DNA of 64,000 nt from positions 62,001-126,000 of the forward strand of contig NZ_VTKY01000003.1 of NCBI RefSeq assembly GCF_020514095.1, given 5' to 3'. The position numbers and the translations under genes are program-made. The number at the start of each line of letters is the position of its first letter. Position 1 is the stretch's first letter. Shown one piece after another: positions 20,260-29,760 of the stretch. A model generated the notes under the pieces. That model ran no database searches. It saw nothing but the letters and a program-made list of their open reading frames with translations, and had not been told where the DNA came from. This DNA is from Synechococcus sp. MU1643 (GTDB taxonomy: Bacteria; Cyanobacteriota; Cyanobacteriia; PCC-6307; Cyanobiaceae).

Positions 20260-20364
20260 TCAGGCTTCATAGAGGCTGATCGAGAGACGCAGGGCCAGAA
20301 CAGCAGCATGGGCAGCAACCACGAGCGCAATGAAGACCTCAGGTGCAGACATAACGGTTTCCAT
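20260..20364 (-). CDS. psaM: Photosystem I subunit XII (PsaM)
   Basis: This 34-residue protein reads METVMSAPEVFIALVVAA and continues with a hydrophobic helix ending LRLSISLYEA. Size, single membrane helix, and the conserved R-L-S/G-x-x-LY C-terminal pattern match PsaM, a peripheral small subunit of the photosystem I trimer. It is too short for routine gene finders. ATG at 20362-20364 is chosen; a second Met four codons later is possible. Confidence 0.85.
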   Translation of the reverse strand: METVMSAPEVFIALVVAAHAAVLALRLSISLYEA

Positions 20365-20447
20365 GGGAGCCATGCATCAAACGTTCCCATTCTTCTCCGA
20401 GAGAGGGGCTGCAGGCCATCATTCGCAAAGGCCTGTCACACCAGCCC

Positions 20448-20918
20448 ATGGATCCGGTTCTGATTGATGCCCCTGCCATCCGCGCCTTGGATCTGCAGCC
20501 ACTGGAAATCTGGAGCGATCAGCCACTGGATGCACTGCTCAGCCAGGGACAGATGCTCGAGCTTCGTTTCGACTGGCCCCGGGCGCAGGATGACCCGCGG
20601 GAACTGCCTGAATGCCCCGAGCCCCGCCTCTGGGCCCTGCGGGCCGATGCACGCTTCCCTTGGCTGCCGCTGTTGCTTGAACGCGACAACGGCAGCCTGA
20701 TTCGCCATGTGGCCCTGGTGGTGCCCCACAGTTTCAGCCGCAGCGAAGGCCTGCGTTTTGACCCGGAAGCCTTAGAGCTCTGGGTGACGCATCGGCTGAT
20801 GCTGCTCGACGATCTCTGCCAGCGGGAGGTCGGACGCCCGATGCGGGGCAACCTCTCCCAGATGGCTGCGGCGCTGGGTTATGAGCTTGATGCGGGGTTT
20901 TGGGGCCTGCTGAACTGA
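20448..20918 (+). CDS. CRR6-like NDH-1 assembly factor
   Basis: This 156-residue protein matches the CRR6 family (formerly DUF1817). The family patterns are DDPRELPECPEPRLWALRADARFPWLPLLLER, split here by short variations, and FDPEALELWVTHRLMLL. In plants and cyanobacteria CRR6 helps assemble NdhI into NDH-1. It is a soluble factor. Given the CO2-uptake NDH-1 subunits elsewhere in the window, a role in NDH-1 biogenesis is plausible. The match is by memory of the family pattern. Confidence 0.8.
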   Translation: MDPVLIDAPAIRALDLQPLEIWSDQPLDALLSQGQMLELRFDWPRAQDDPRELPECPEPRLWALRADARFPWLPLLLERDNGSLIRHVALVVPHSFSRSEGLRFDPEALELWVTHRLMLLDDLCQREVGRPMRGNLSQMAAALGYELDAGFWGLLN

Positions 20919-20922
20919 CCCT

Positions 20923-21690
20923 CTAGCTCAGCCAGAGCTGCAGGGCCCGCCTGGAGCTGTCGATCGCCAGGATGATCGCGAGCCCCCGCAGACAACGCAC
21001 CAGCAGAGCGGCATCAAACTGATCAAGACGACTGGCGGTCCACTGAGCAGCGATCGCTGCCACCGCCCCCAGCAGCAAGCCCATCAGAGGAACCCCGCGT
21101 CCTTCATGCAAGAACTGCATGGAAGCTGCGCTGGCTGAGCAGAGCACCGCCACCGTGCTGAGCCGCACGGCCTGATGAATGGGTACAGACATCGGACCGC
21201 TCATCAGGGGCACCATCACCAGCCCCCCACCCAGGCCCAACATTCCAGCAGTCCAGCCGGCGATGCAGCCCACACCAGCCAACTGCGGTGCGCTGCTGTC
21301 ATCGACATCCTCACTGGCATCGGCCTCGGGCAGTTCACGAACGCAGAACGCCAGCACGATGTACATCAGCGTCTGCATCGCCAACAGAATCCAGCCCGCC
21401 GCCAAACCGGCCAAGCCACCGAACAGCAGTGCCGAGCCAAAGGCAGCCAAACCAATGGCGAGTCCTGGCCGGCTCGGCACCCGCCCCTGGCGCAGGTGCG
21501 TGATGGTGCCTGCCAAAGCTGTCGGCACAATGGCGAAGCTGCTGGTGGCTAAGGCCTGATGGGGCGGAAGATCAAGCCAAAGCAGGAGCGGGGCAAAGAT
21601 CAAGCCACCGCCAATACCCAACAGCCCGGCCAAGCCCCCCGCCAGCAGGCCCAGGGCGATCAAGATCGGCACATCCCACCAGGGCACCAT
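20923..21690 (-). CDS. TauE/SafE family permease
   Basis: This 255-residue membrane protein has about eight hydrophobic segments in two homologous halves. The glycine-rich loops GGLAGLLGIGGGLIFAPLLL and GWTAGMLGLGGGLVMVPLM are the two family signature repeats. Members export sulfite, organosulfonates or other small anions; the substrate here cannot be inferred. The start MVPWWDVP at 21690 is preferred because everything upstream in frame lies in the divergent lplA-like gene. Only 12 nt separate the two start codons. Confidence 0.85.
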   Translation of the reverse strand: MVPWWDVPILIALGLLAGGLAGLLGIGGGLIFAPLLLWLDLPPHQALATSSFAIVPTALAGTITHLRQGRVPSRPGLAIGLAAFGSALLFGGLAGLAAGWILLAMQTLMYIVLAFCVRELPEADASEDVDDSSAPQLAGVGCIAGWTAGMLGLGGGLVMVPLMSGPMSVPIHQAVRLSTVAVLCSASAASMQFLHEGRGVPLMGLLLGAVAAIAAQWTASRLDQFDAALLVRCLRGLAIILAIDSSRRALQLWLS

Positions 21691-21702
21691 GGCGTGCGAT
21701 CG

Positions 21703-22434
21703 ATGCTCCCATCCAGCATGCCTGCAACCGGGCGACTGCTTCCCACCCAGCAAGCAGATGGACACACCCAGATGGCGTTGGATGCCTGGCTTCTGAGACG
21801 AAGCAACGGTCCGGCGCTGCGTTTTTACCGCTGGGATGGGCCTTGGCTCTCGCTTGGACGCCATCAACGCCACTGGCCTGAGCACTGGAATGATCTGGCC
21901 CGCCGCGGCCGCATCAGCCTGGTGCGACGCCCCAGCGGAGGCCGGGCAGTGCTCCATGCCGGCGGGCTCACCTACGCCTTGATTTGGCCGGATGCACCAC
22001 GGCAACGCCAGGAGGCCTACCGGCAGGCCTGTCAGTGGTTGATCGATGGCTTCAAGGATCTCGGGCTACCGCTGCACTTCGGTTCCGACCCCGCTGGTGC
22101 CGAGGCCAACAACTGTTTCGCCACGGCAACGGTGGCCGACCTAGTGGATCCGAGCGGCATCAAGCGGGTCGGCAGCGCCCAGCGCTGGCAGAGCGGTCGC
22201 CTGCTTCAGCACGGCGAAATCCTGCTGGACCCCCCTGCCGAGCTCTGGGAAGAGGTGTTTGAGGAAGCGGCACCGGCGGGAGCACCGGCCCAAATCAGCC
22301 GACTGAAGCTGGATCAGCAGCTGCGCCAGAGCCTGGTTCAGGCCTGGAGCCATTGCCAGTGGCAGATGCGCCCCCTGAAGGCCAACGAAGTTCAGGACTT
22401 GGAGGGCGAACTGGCGTCCTGGTCGGAGCTTTGA
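21703..22434 (+). CDS. Lipoate-protein ligase A-like protein
   Basis: This 243-residue protein belongs to the biotin/lipoate A/B ligase fold. It has QMALDAWLLRR near the N-terminus, RRPSGGRAVLHAGGLTYALI (the lipoyl-binding RRxSGGRAVxH motif), and NCFATATVADLV. It could attach lipoate or octanoate to E2 or GcvH proteins. Starts at 21703 or 21718 are both possible; the upstream frame overlaps the divergent permease. Its 3' end overlaps the 3' end of the M50 protease gene by 43 nt on the opposite strand. Confidence 0.8.
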   Translation: MLPSSMPATGRLLPTQQADGHTQMALDAWLLRRSNGPALRFYRWDGPWLSLGRHQRHWPEHWNDLARRGRISLVRRPSGGRAVLHAGGLTYALIWPDAPRQRQEAYRQACQWLIDGFKDLGLPLHFGSDPAGAEANNCFATATVADLVDPSGIKRVGSAQRWQSGRLLQHGEILLDPPAELWEEVFEEAAPAGAPAQISRLKLDQQLRQSLVQAWSHCQWQMRPLKANEVQDLEGELASWSEL

Positions 22435-23684
22435 TCCCTCATCGTCTGCACCATCTGAGGAAGCATCGCCAAACCCAGGGGATATCCATTGCGCTTGCGC
22501 GCCTCGTCGAGGATCGCGGGGGGCAGTGTCACTCCGAGACGCTTCAGCACCGCATCTCCCACATCCATGCGATCAAGGGTGCCGGAGGGAAGCCCCGCAG
22601 CACTCTTCACCAACAGGCGTCCCTGGGAGGCCGCCTCTAGGGCAGGCACCGCGTCGACCAGTGAGGCCGAACTGTTGATGGAGGGCAGTTCAGTTAGGGG
22701 CCGCAAATGATCCTCGAGGCGCTGTTGATCCCATTGCTGCACCGGCAGCAGTTTCAGCGGCTGATCGTCAATCCAACCCACCCAACGGCCGCTCTTGCAG
22801 ACGAGCACCCAATCGGCAGGCCCCTCCCCCTCGCTGGCCGTCAGCCGCAGCTGGCTGAGGCGCCGCAAAGTCTGATCAGCTTCCAGCACACGGAAGCGTT
22901 TGCCTGCTGCAGCCTCCGCCTTCAACTCGCGAAGCACGGTCTGCAACTGCAGCATCTGGGTCTGACTGCGGTTGGCACTCAGGCCGAACCAGCCGATCAA
23001 CATCAACAGGAGGCCGTTAAGCCCCCAGCCCTGCCAGAGCAGGACACCCCCCAACACGATCATCAGCGTCGACAAAGCCCGTCCGGACGCCGACGCCACC
23101 TGAACGCCCTTCTTCTGACTGCCGCTCACCTGCCAGACCAAGGCCTTAAGAATCAGCCCGCCATCGAGGGGCAGACCAGGCAACAGATTGAACAGACCCA
23201 GCATCAAGTTGAGCAAACCCACCTGGCTCAACAACTGCGTGGCCAAGGGCTGGGTGTTGGAAAGCACAGCAGCTCCCGCCAGCATGCCAAAGGCCAGCAC
23301 CAAACTGACGATCGGGCCAGCAGCTGCAATGCGCAGATTGCCCATGGCGGTGGGGCATTCCTTCTCCACCCGAGCGATACCGCCCAGATGAAACAGGGTG
23401 ATGCTCAACACCTTCACCCCTTCACGCAGGGCCATCAGGGCATGGCCCAACTCATGCAGCAGCACGGAGCTGAACAACAGCAAGGTGGTCAGCAATCCCA
23501 GCCCCCAACTCACCGTGACCGAGGCCGTGGTCGCATAGCGGGATTGGAACAATGTGGTGAAGATCGCCACAGCAAACAACCAGCTGGGCTGGAGCCGCAG
23601 GGGGATTCCGCCAATCTTGAGCACCTGCCAGCCCTCTCCCACCGCCAATCCCGTCGTGTGCCGCTGCTGCGGGCTGTCATCCAC
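22392..23684 (-). CDS. M50 family site-2 protease-like membrane metallopeptidase
   Basis: This 430-residue protein has a membrane core with the zinc motif HELGH at 77-81 and the downstream NLLPGLPLDGG motif (about 167-177) supplying the third ligand. The C-terminal half (about 260-430) is soluble and has CBS-like strands. Family members cut membrane-bound substrates, often in regulated intramembrane proteolysis. The substrate is unknown. The gene is divergent from trpF with a 20-nt gap, and its 3' end overlaps the lipoate ligase-like gene. Confidence 0.85.
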   Translation of the reverse strand: MDDSPQQRHTTGLAVGEGWQVLKIGGIPLRLQPSWLFAVAIFTTLFQSRYATTASVTVSWGLGLLTTLLLFSSVLLHELGHALMALREGVKVLSITLFHLGGIARVEKECPTAMGNLRIAAAGPIVSLVLAFGMLAGAAVLSNTQPLATQLLSQVGLLNLMLGLFNLLPGLPLDGGLILKALVWQVSGSQKKGVQVASASGRALSTLMIVLGGVLLWQGWGLNGLLLMLIGWFGLSANRSQTQMLQLQTVLRELKAEAAAGKRFRVLEADQTLRRLSQLRLTASEGEGPADWVLVCKSGRWVGWIDDQPLKLLPVQQWDQQRLEDHLRPLTELPSINSSASLVDAVPALEAASQGRLLVKSAAGLPSGTLDRMDVGDAVLKRLGVTLPPAILDEARKRNGYPLGLAMLPQMVQTMRDQSSDQDASSPSKS

Positions 23685-23704
23685 GATCCTAGGGAGAGCA
23701 ATCG

Positions 23705-24376
23705 ATGCAGCCCTTGCGTGATCCCCGCCCCACTCCAGACCTCAAAATCTGTGGGATCACCGACCCCGAGCAGGCCCATGCCATTGCAGAAATGGGCGTG
23801 CAGGCGATTGGCGTGATCGGCGTTCCTGCCACCCCACGCTTTGTTGAACCAGCGCAGCGCAGGGCCTTGTTCCAGCTGCTGGAACAACAGCACCCCAAGC
23901 TGCATCGCGTTTGGGTGGTGGCCGATCCCGACGACGCTGCCCTCGAAGAAGCGCTCAACGGTGCCGGGCAGCCCTCCGTGGTGCAGCTACACGGCAGCGA
24001 GTCAGACGAACGCTGCCAACGCTTAAAACAGCGTTATCCCCGGCAGCAGTGGTGGAAAGCTTTACGGGTGCGCGAACCCGAAGATCTCGAGCAGCTTGAG
24101 CAGTACGCGCCCCACGTGGATGCCCTGCTCCTTGATGCCTGGAGCGCCGATCAACTGGGCGGCACCGGGCACCGTATCCCACTGGATTGGCTCGCTGAAA
24201 CAGAACTATCCGTGCCGTGGTGGCTGGCGGGGGGAGTGAGTGCGGAATGGGTTCCGGAACTGCTCAGCCGCGTTATGCCGCAAGGGCTAGATGCCTCGAG
24301 TCGACTGGAGGAACGGCCGGGATGGAAAAAACTCGACAAGGTTCAAGCCCTTGTCGAGGCTGTGAGACAAGGTTGA
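23705..24376 (+). CDS. trpF: Phosphoribosylanthranilate isomerase
   Basis: This 223-residue TIM-barrel enzyme converts N-(5'-phosphoribosyl)anthranilate to its carboxyphenylamino-deoxyribulose phosphate isomer in tryptophan synthesis. LKICGITDPEQAHA carries the catalytic cysteine region, LLLDAW carries the catalytic aspartate, and LAGGVSAEWVPELL forms the phosphate-binding loop. It stands alone, not in a trp operon, as is common in cyanobacteria. The start lies 20 nt from the divergent protease start. Confidence 0.92.
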   Translation: MQPLRDPRPTPDLKICGITDPEQAHAIAEMGVQAIGVIGVPATPRFVEPAQRRALFQLLEQQHPKLHRVWVVADPDDAALEEALNGAGQPSVVQLHGSESDERCQRLKQRYPRQQWWKALRVREPEDLEQLEQYAPHVDALLLDAWSADQLGGTGHRIPLDWLAETELSVPWWLAGGVSAEWVPELLSRVMPQGLDASSRLEERPGWKKLDKVQALVEAVRQG

Positions 24377-24387
24377 GTCGAGGCTGA

Positions 24388-25143
24388 TCAGGTGCTGAGC
24401 AGCGCTTCTTGCTGACGCACCAGCTCAAAGAACTCTTGCTTGAGGCTGGGGTCATGGCGGAAATCCCCGCGCACCACGGAGTTCACCATGCTGGTTTGGG
24501 GCTCCTTCACGCCACGCCACTTCATGCAGTAGTGCTGCGCCTTAATGATTATGCCGAGACCCTGAGGCTCACAGAGCTTTTCGATTTCGTCGGCAAGGAT
24601 CATCACAGCCTCTTCTTGGATGTGTGGGCGGGAAAAGACCCAGTCAGCCACACGGGTGAATTTGGAGAGGCCAATTACCCTGGCACCAGGCTTGATCCCG
24701 ATCCAGCAGTTGCCCATGATCGGCACCAAGTGGTGTGAACAGGCGGAACGCACCGTGATCGGTCCAACGGTGTAGATCTCATCCAGCTGCTTAACATTGG
24801 GGAAGCTGGCCACCTTGGGCTGCGGGTGGTAACGCCCCTTGAACACCTCCTGTAGGTACATCTTGGCGACCCGCTCCGCCGTCTCATGGGTGTTGTGATC
24901 GTTGTCGATATCGATCACCAGGCTGCGCAGCAGATCACGGACCTTGTCAGCGACTTCGACCTGAAGCTGATCCAGTTCACCGGGCTTGAGGTGATCAGCA
25001 ATGTTGTCGTTGGCCAGGAAGGAAACGCCAGATTCGATCAAACGTTCACGAATTCGGGCTGAAACCTGAGGATTCAAGAGCTTGTTGACATTGCCGTTGC
25101 CGTTGGCGACGCCGTTGGAAACGAAAGGGACTGTGGAGGTCAT
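24388..25143 (-). CDS. folE: GTP cyclohydrolase I
   Basis: This 251-residue enzyme opens GTP to 7,8-dihydroneopterin triphosphate, the first step of folate and pterin synthesis. The family motifs are RSACSHHLVPIMGNCWIG (zinc Cys and His residues), GLSKFTRVADWVFSRPHIQE, and CMKWRGVKEPQTSM. Residues 1-30 are a low-complexity extension ahead of the core. It is 9 nt downstream of the SDR gene on the same strand, at the end of the ado-aar-accA-SDR-folE series. Confidence 0.94.
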   Translation of the reverse strand: MTSTVPFVSNGVANGNGNVNKLLNPQVSARIRERLIESGVSFLANDNIADHLKPGELDQLQVEVADKVRDLLRSLVIDIDNDHNTHETAERVAKMYLQEVFKGRYHPQPKVASFPNVKQLDEIYTVGPITVRSACSHHLVPIMGNCWIGIKPGARVIGLSKFTRVADWVFSRPHIQEEAVMILADEIEKLCEPQGLGIIIKAQHYCMKWRGVKEPQTSMVNSVVRGDFRHDPSLKQEFFELVRQQEALLST

Positions 25144-25152
25144 GGTGTTCGT

Positions 25153-25860
25153 TCAGAAGGCGCCGGCGGCCGGCATAAGGGTGAGGTCTTCGATCAACTG
25201 GTTGCTGGGTTGCATCGCCAGGTTCGCCAGTGTCTCTGCAGCCTGATCGACAGAGAGCATGGCACGACGATCGAAATCGCTTTGTACGGTTTCCGCGTCC
25301 CAGAGTGGTGTGTTCACGGCTCCAAGAGTGAGGGTGCAGGCACGAATGCCATGGCCACGCTCTTCTTCAGCTAGACAGCGGGTGAAGCTGGCCAAGGCAG
25401 CTTTGCTAACGCAATACGCACCCCACTTAGGGAAGGCATTACGAGCGGCGTGGCTGCTGATGTTGATCACAAGTCCGCCGTTCTCGCGCATGGCAGGAAC
25501 AACGGCAGCACAAACCTGCATCACGCTGGTGACATTCAGCTGTAGCAGCCATTGCCAACGCTCAAGAGGCATAGCCAAAAGATCGCCGGTGTAAGCAGCG
25601 CCAGCGTTGTTGATCAAAACAGAAGGGGTTTCACCCTGCTGCAATAAGCCAGCCATCTCAGCAGCGATGCCATCAGGTTGGGTCAGGTCGATGGCGGCAG
25701 ACGCCACAGAAACACCTTGGGAGCTGAGCTGAACACTCAGCTGCTCCAATTGATCGGCGCTACGGGCGGTGAGCAACAGGTCCCAGCCCTGGTGAGCCAG
25801 AAGCTCAGCAGTCCTGCGACCTATCCCTCGACTCGCACCCGTGATAAGAGCCGTTGGCAA
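25153..25860 (-). CDS. Short-chain dehydrogenase/reductase
   Basis: This 235-residue oxidoreductase has the classical SDR features: TGASRGIG at 7-14, NNAGAAY in the centre, a catalytic Ser in NISSHAARN and the YCVSK tetrad motif. The substrate cannot be read from sequence. It sits between accA (24 nt upstream) and folE (9 nt downstream). Its neighbours suggest either fatty-acid/aldehyde metabolism or pterin metabolism; sepiapterin-reductase-like activity is conceivable next to folE, but this is speculation. Confidence 0.85.
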   Translation of the reverse strand: MPTALITGASRGIGRRTAELLAHQGWDLLLTARSADQLEQLSVQLSSQGVSVASAAIDLTQPDGIAAEMAGLLQQGETPSVLINNAGAAYTGDLLAMPLERWQWLLQLNVTSVMQVCAAVVPAMRENGGLVINISSHAARNAFPKWGAYCVSKAALASFTRCLAEEERGHGIRACTLTLGAVNTPLWDAETVQSDFDRRAMLSVDQAAETLANLAMQPSNQLIEDLTLMPAAGAF

Positions 25861-25884
25861 AAACCGTTAGCAAACCACGACACT

Positions 25885-26874
25885 TTAAGCCGCTTTCTCG
25901 ACATCCTGTGACGTTTTTTCGAGGAATCGCCCCATCGCCCTGAATTTGGAGTAGCGGGCCTCCCGCAATTGCTGTTCCGAAAGGCTCAGCAGTTCATCGA
26001 GATGACGCTCGATCGCGGCCCGCAGAATTTTTCCGGCCTCCAGCGGTGCCCAGTTGTTGCCGCCGGAGGGCTCTTCAAGCACCTCATCCACCACCTGCAG
26101 CTCCAACAGATCGCGACCGGTGATCCGCAAGGCTGCCGCTGCATCTGGCGCCTTGGCCGCATCACGCCAGAGGATGGAGGCACAGGCCTCAGGACTGGCA
26201 ACGGTGTAAACGCTGTGCTCAAACATCAGCAAGCGATCAGCCACGCCAATCCCGAGCGCACCACCTGAACCACCTTCGCCAATCACTGTCGCGATCACCG
26301 GAACGCGCAAGCGGAACATCTCCCGCAGGTTGACGGCGATCGCTTCGCCTTGACCCTGCTCCTCAGCTTCGAGTCCGGCATAAGCGCCCGGCGTGTCGAT
26401 GAAGGTGAGGATTGGTAGGCGGAAGCGATCGGCATGGTCCATTAACCGCATTGCTTTGCGGTATCCACCCGGGGCAGCCATTCCGAAATTGCGGGCGACG
26501 TTTTCCTTGGTGTCGCGACCTTTCTGATGGCCGATCAACATCACCGGGCGATTGCCCACCCGTCCAACGCCTCCGATCAACGCCTGATCGTCGTTGCCGC
26601 GACGATCGCCATGCAATTCGACCCAGTCGTCGCAGAACATCTGGATGAAATCCAGCGTGCTCGGACGCTGCGGGTGACGGGCGACCTGAATTTTCTGAGC
26701 GGGAGTCAGCCCCTGAAAGATCTCCTGACGCCGACGGGCTGCGAGGCTTTCCAACTGCTGCAGCTGCTGCGAAACATCGACTTCCGAATCTCTGGCCAGC
26801 TGGCGGATCTGCTCAATCTGCTGCTCGAGCTCTACCAGCGGTTTTTCGAACTCAAGCAAGGGGCGACGGGGCAT
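25885..26874 (-). CDS. accA: Acetyl-CoA carboxylase carboxyltransferase subunit alpha
   Basis: This 329-residue protein is one half of the carboxyltransferase that makes malonyl-CoA for fatty acid synthesis. The N-terminal coiled-coil segment ([20 protein letters not shown]) and the [19 protein letters not shown] oxyanion-hole motif are clear. It lies 19 nt downstream of aar. The ado-aar-accA order is conserved among alkane-producing cyanobacteria and links malonyl-CoA supply to hydrocarbon synthesis. Confidence 0.95.
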   Translation of the reverse strand: MPRRPLLEFEKPLVELEQQIEQIRQLARDSEVDVSQQLQQLESLAARRRQEIFQGLTPAQKIQVARHPQRPSTLDFIQMFCDDWVELHGDRRGNDDQALIGGVGRVGNRPVMLIGHQKGRDTKENVARNFGMAAPGGYRKAMRLMDHADRFRLPILTFIDTPGAYAGLEAEEQGQGEAIAVNLREMFRLRVPVIATVIGEGGSGGALGIGVADRLLMFEHSVYTVASPEACASILWRDAAKAPDAAAALRITGRDLLELQVVDEVLEEPSGGNNWAPLEAGKILRAAIERHLDELLSLSEQQLREARYSKFRAMGRFLEKTSQDVEKAA

Positions 26875-26893
26875 GGCTCTGGCTCTCCGAGGG

Positions 26894-27934
26894 TCAGGCG
26901 GCAGTGGCCTGCAGGTTGGGATGGAGGTTCAAGGTGCTGAACCCATGGCGGACTGACGCCGCGCCGATGAAATCCATCTTCTCGAGGGTGATGTTGTTGC
27001 GTCCCCAGCTGAAGTTGGTGTGGCAGCGCTCAAACTCGAGCAGCATGGCTTCGGCAAAGCAGGCAAACATCTGGCGCTGCGGCCGCTCCATCTCTGCGAT
27101 GGCCATCATCGACCAGCCGATGTCGCGGCAGAACTCGACGATTCCGCCCTTGAGAACGTGGATACCACCACCGGCGACCTTGGAATCGAGATTCTTGGGA
27201 TAGCCCCCATCAATCATCAGGCAGGGCTTCTTAAGGCTGTTGTGGTCGATCTCAAGGGTGCGGGGCATGCTCGCTACCCAGACGACCACATCGGCTTCAG
27301 GCAAGGCCTGATCGAGCGGCAGAATTCGGCCACTTCCCAGTTCCTGCTGGAGATCGTGGAGTGGTTGCTGCTGACGCGCCACTAATAAAAGCTCACCGAC
27401 TCCGGTGCGCGCCTTCAACCAACGACAGACAGCTGAGCCGATATCACCAGTCGCTCCAACGACGGCCACCTTGGCTTTGCTGAGATCAATTCCAAGGGTT
27501 GGAGCATTGTTCTCCACCTGACGGCAGATCACCCAGGCCGTGTGAGTGTTTCCAGTGGTGAACCGCTGCCAATCCAGGGTGGTGCTCCGCACCGTCTGGT
27601 GCTGGAGCAGGTTGAAATTCTCAAAAATGATCGAGGTGAAGCCGCCTAGGGCAGTGATGTTGATGCCCTTCTTCTGGGCGAGTTCCATCGCGTTGAGGAC
27701 CTTGCGCCGGGCCGTTTTGAAGCGGCTCAGCATCTCGGGCACAAAGCAGGAGTCGATGTAGGCACCCTCGATGGTGGTACCCACCGGACTGGTGACTTTC
27801 ACGTGCTCCACAAGCTGTGGAGGTGCGCTGCACCACACATCCAAATCACCATCAGCGATGTGATCGAACCCGAGTTCCATCGCCTTGCGGCGAGCAGCCT
27901 CAAAACTCGTTGAATGTCCGATCAGACCAAACAT
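26894..27934 (-). CDS. aar: Acyl-ACP reductase (AAR)
   Basis: This 346-residue enzyme reduces long-chain acyl-ACP to fatty aldehyde using NADPH. It has the Rossmann motif [16 protein letters not shown] and the region [12 protein letters not shown], where the cysteine corresponds to the acyl-thioester nucleophile of the Synechococcus elongatus enzyme. The N-terminal [18 protein letters not shown] is characteristic. It is 113 nt downstream of ado and 19 nt upstream of accA. Confidence 0.95.
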   Translation of the reverse strand: MFGLIGHSTSFEAARRKAMELGFDHIADGDLDVWCSAPPQLVEHVKVTSPVGTTIEGAYIDSCFVPEMLSRFKTARRKVLNAMELAQKKGINITALGGFTSIIFENFNLLQHQTVRSTTLDWQRFTTGNTHTAWVICRQVENNAPTLGIDLSKAKVAVVGATGDIGSAVCRWLKARTGVGELLLVARQQQPLHDLQQELGSGRILPLDQALPEADVVVWVASMPRTLEIDHNSLKKPCLMIDGGYPKNLDSKVAGGGIHVLKGGIVEFCRDIGWSMMAIAEMERPQRQMFACFAEAMLLEFERCHTNFSWGRNNITLEKMDFIGAASVRHGFSTLNLHPNLQATAA

Positions 27935-27994
27935 GCCTTAACGGTTACGTCTCAAAGAACAGCTCAAGCGACCATGCTCCCATGGCAGCCGGTA

Positions 27995-28016
27995 TCGACG
28001 GCAACGTGCCTGTCGA
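27995..28016 (-). promoter_or_regulatory. Hairpin in the ado-aar intergenic RNA
   Basis: In the 113-nt gap between ado and aar an inverted repeat forms a 9-bp stem (5 + 4 bp, one bulged base) with a 3-nt loop. No U tract follows, so it is not a standard terminator. It could stabilise or process the ado message so that oxygenase is made in excess of reductase; that role is inferred. Confidence 0.4.
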
Positions 28017-28047
28017 CAAACCGGCGTTAAATCAAGCCCTGAACCGC

Positions 28048-28767
28048 TCAGAGGGCAAGAGCTGCTGCTGCCATGCGGGCAATATCGCGGGAGGTGAAAC
28101 CGATCTCGCCCAAAGCTTCTTGATAAGCGATCAGGAAATCTTCGATCAGGTCTTCCTTTTCCATATGCAGGACGGCGGCATCAGAAGCCACGTCTTCCAG
28201 CATCGAGCGGATCAGAGGAAGGTTGGCTTTGTTGGCCTCAAACAACTCATCCTTACTGGCCTCGAAGTTGGCCTTCAACCATTCCTGGCCGTAGTTGAGA
28301 TGGGTGTACTCATCCTTCACCACACCCTCAGTGATTTTGCGGGCGAAGGGATCAGCGACAGGGATATAGATGTGATAGGCCGAAATGGCGAATGCTTCGA
28401 TTAACAGGGCCTGAATCAGCAGGCAGGTGACCACCTTGCCCTCCTTGAGAGCGGCCTGGAAATTGCCGTGAAGTGGTTCGAAAAACTTCTTGGCGAAGGG
28501 CAGATCGGCTTCAACCCCGAGATTGCGGCCACAGGAGGTGAAGCCCTTCATGTGCTTCATTTCCATCCGCGCCAGACGCTTAAGCTCCTCGGCCTGGTCA
28601 GGGATCAGCGTGCCCAGAGAGATGTAATTGTCGTGAGCTTCCTGTTCGCCCTCGATCACGATGGCGTTGATCCGGCTGTAGGCGTCTTTGTAAGCCTCGG
28701 TTGTGAAATCGGGCAGTACGTCCTGGCCCTCCAGCACGGGTGCTTCAGGTGCATTGAGGGTCGTCAT
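28048..28767 (-). CDS. ado: Aldehyde-deformylating oxygenase (ADO)
   Basis: This 239-residue ferritin-like di-iron enzyme turns fatty aldehydes into alkanes, mainly C15/C17 hydrocarbons. All six metal ligands are found where expected: Glu41, Glu69, His72, Glu124, Glu153 and His156, each four lower than in the Prochlorococcus MIT9313 structure. The start [10 protein letters not shown] is preferred to an upstream ATG in the leader. It heads the ado-aar-accA series. Products are thought to help thylakoid membrane flexibility. Confidence 0.96.
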   Translation of the reverse strand: MTTLNAPEAPVLEGQDVLPDFTTEAYKDAYSRINAIVIEGEQEAHDNYISLGTLIPDQAEELKRLARMEMKHMKGFTSCGRNLGVEADLPFAKKFFEPLHGNFQAALKEGKVVTCLLIQALLIEAFAISAYHIYIPVADPFARKITEGVVKDEYTHLNYGQEWLKANFEASKDELFEANKANLPLIRSMLEDVASDAAVLHMEKEDLIEDFLIAYQEALGEIGFTSRDIARMAAAALAL

Positions 28768-28843
28768 AGGACGCTGTCCACCACGTTTAGTGGGACTGAC
28801 AATAACCAGTGCCCTTCGAGTTGGTGACACATGCGTCCAAGGT

Positions 28844-29686
28844 TCAGGACCTGGGGGGGCTTTGAGAGGGTTGGGGGAAAAGACTTTGCGTGGGTGGCCA
28901 ATCGCTGGCCAAAAGGGCCAGAAAACGCTCCTGCCAGTGGTTAATCAAGCGATCTTGCAAGCAACGCCCCAGATCAGCTGAGGCCTGGCGGGCATCCCCG
29001 ATCACTCCCGTCGCACTGAGATCGTCGGTGAGCCAAGCGCAGGGCGCCGCCCCTTCAAGGCTCCATCCCTCCGGTGGTTCCTGGGCGGAACCCTTTGCTG
29101 GACGTCCATCCACCGGGCGGGCAGATCCAACCAGATCTGGGGCCATATGAAGCATCAAGCTGGTTTCGGCTTGGCCGGCATGAAGACCATGGGCCAACTC
29201 CTGCTCGGGCAACAGTTCAGCCAACCCCTCCACGCCACTCCAGAGGAAGCAGGGCAGAACGGCCAGCGAAGGGCAGCAAGCGCGCAGCTGACGGGCTGCC
29301 ACCTGCAGCAAACCGATCTGGCCGCCATGGGCGTTGAACAGAACAAGGCGCTGCACCCCCAACGCCGCCAGCTGCGTGCCCACTTGGTCGACCAAATCGA
29401 GAAGCAGAGGAACCGAAAGGCTGAGGGTTCCGGGGAAGTTCTGGTGCTCAGGCGAAAAGCCGATGGCCTGACAAGGCAGTCGCCAAATCGGCAGAGCTGG
29501 ATCAAGCTCAGACAGGACCAAATCAAGGATGCCGTCAGCAAAAACAGCGTCCGTCGACAGGGGCAGATGTGGGCCGTGTTGCTCACAGGCTCCAAACGGC
29601 CAAATCACCGTTGCACCAGGCCGAGAGGCGGCTTTGCTGGCCTCGGGCCAGGTCAATCGATCAAATCGCTTGCGAAACTGATCCAT
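28844..29686 (-). CDS. Creatininase family amidohydrolase
   Basis: This 280-residue protein belongs to the creatininase/MftE/FAPy deformylase superfamily. The metal-binding segment is [20 protein letters not shown] (about 32-51), and FNAHGGQIG carries another conserved His/Asn pair. It is expected to be a zinc-dependent cyclic amide or formamide hydrolase in the cytosol. The true substrate is unknown; cyanobacteria use no creatinine. It is the next minus-strand gene upstream of ado but is separated from it by a 76-nt gap. Confidence 0.85.
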   Translation of the reverse strand: MDQFRKRFDRLTWPEASKAASRPGATVIWPFGACEQHGPHLPLSTDAVFADGILDLVLSELDPALPIWRLPCQAIGFSPEHQNFPGTLSLSVPLLLDLVDQVGTQLAALGVQRLVLFNAHGGQIGLLQVAARQLRACCPSLAVLPCFLWSGVEGLAELLPEQELAHGLHAGQAETSLMLHMAPDLVGSARPVDGRPAKGSAQEPPEGWSLEGAAPCAWLTDDLSATGVIGDARQASADLGRCLQDRLINHWQERFLALLASDWPPTQSLFPQPSQSPPRS

Positions 29687-29760
29687 CGAGTTGAACAGGC
29701 AAGGAGCTGCTAATCACAGCCCAGCCTGTCAAAATGGGCGATCGACAAGCCCAATGGTCC

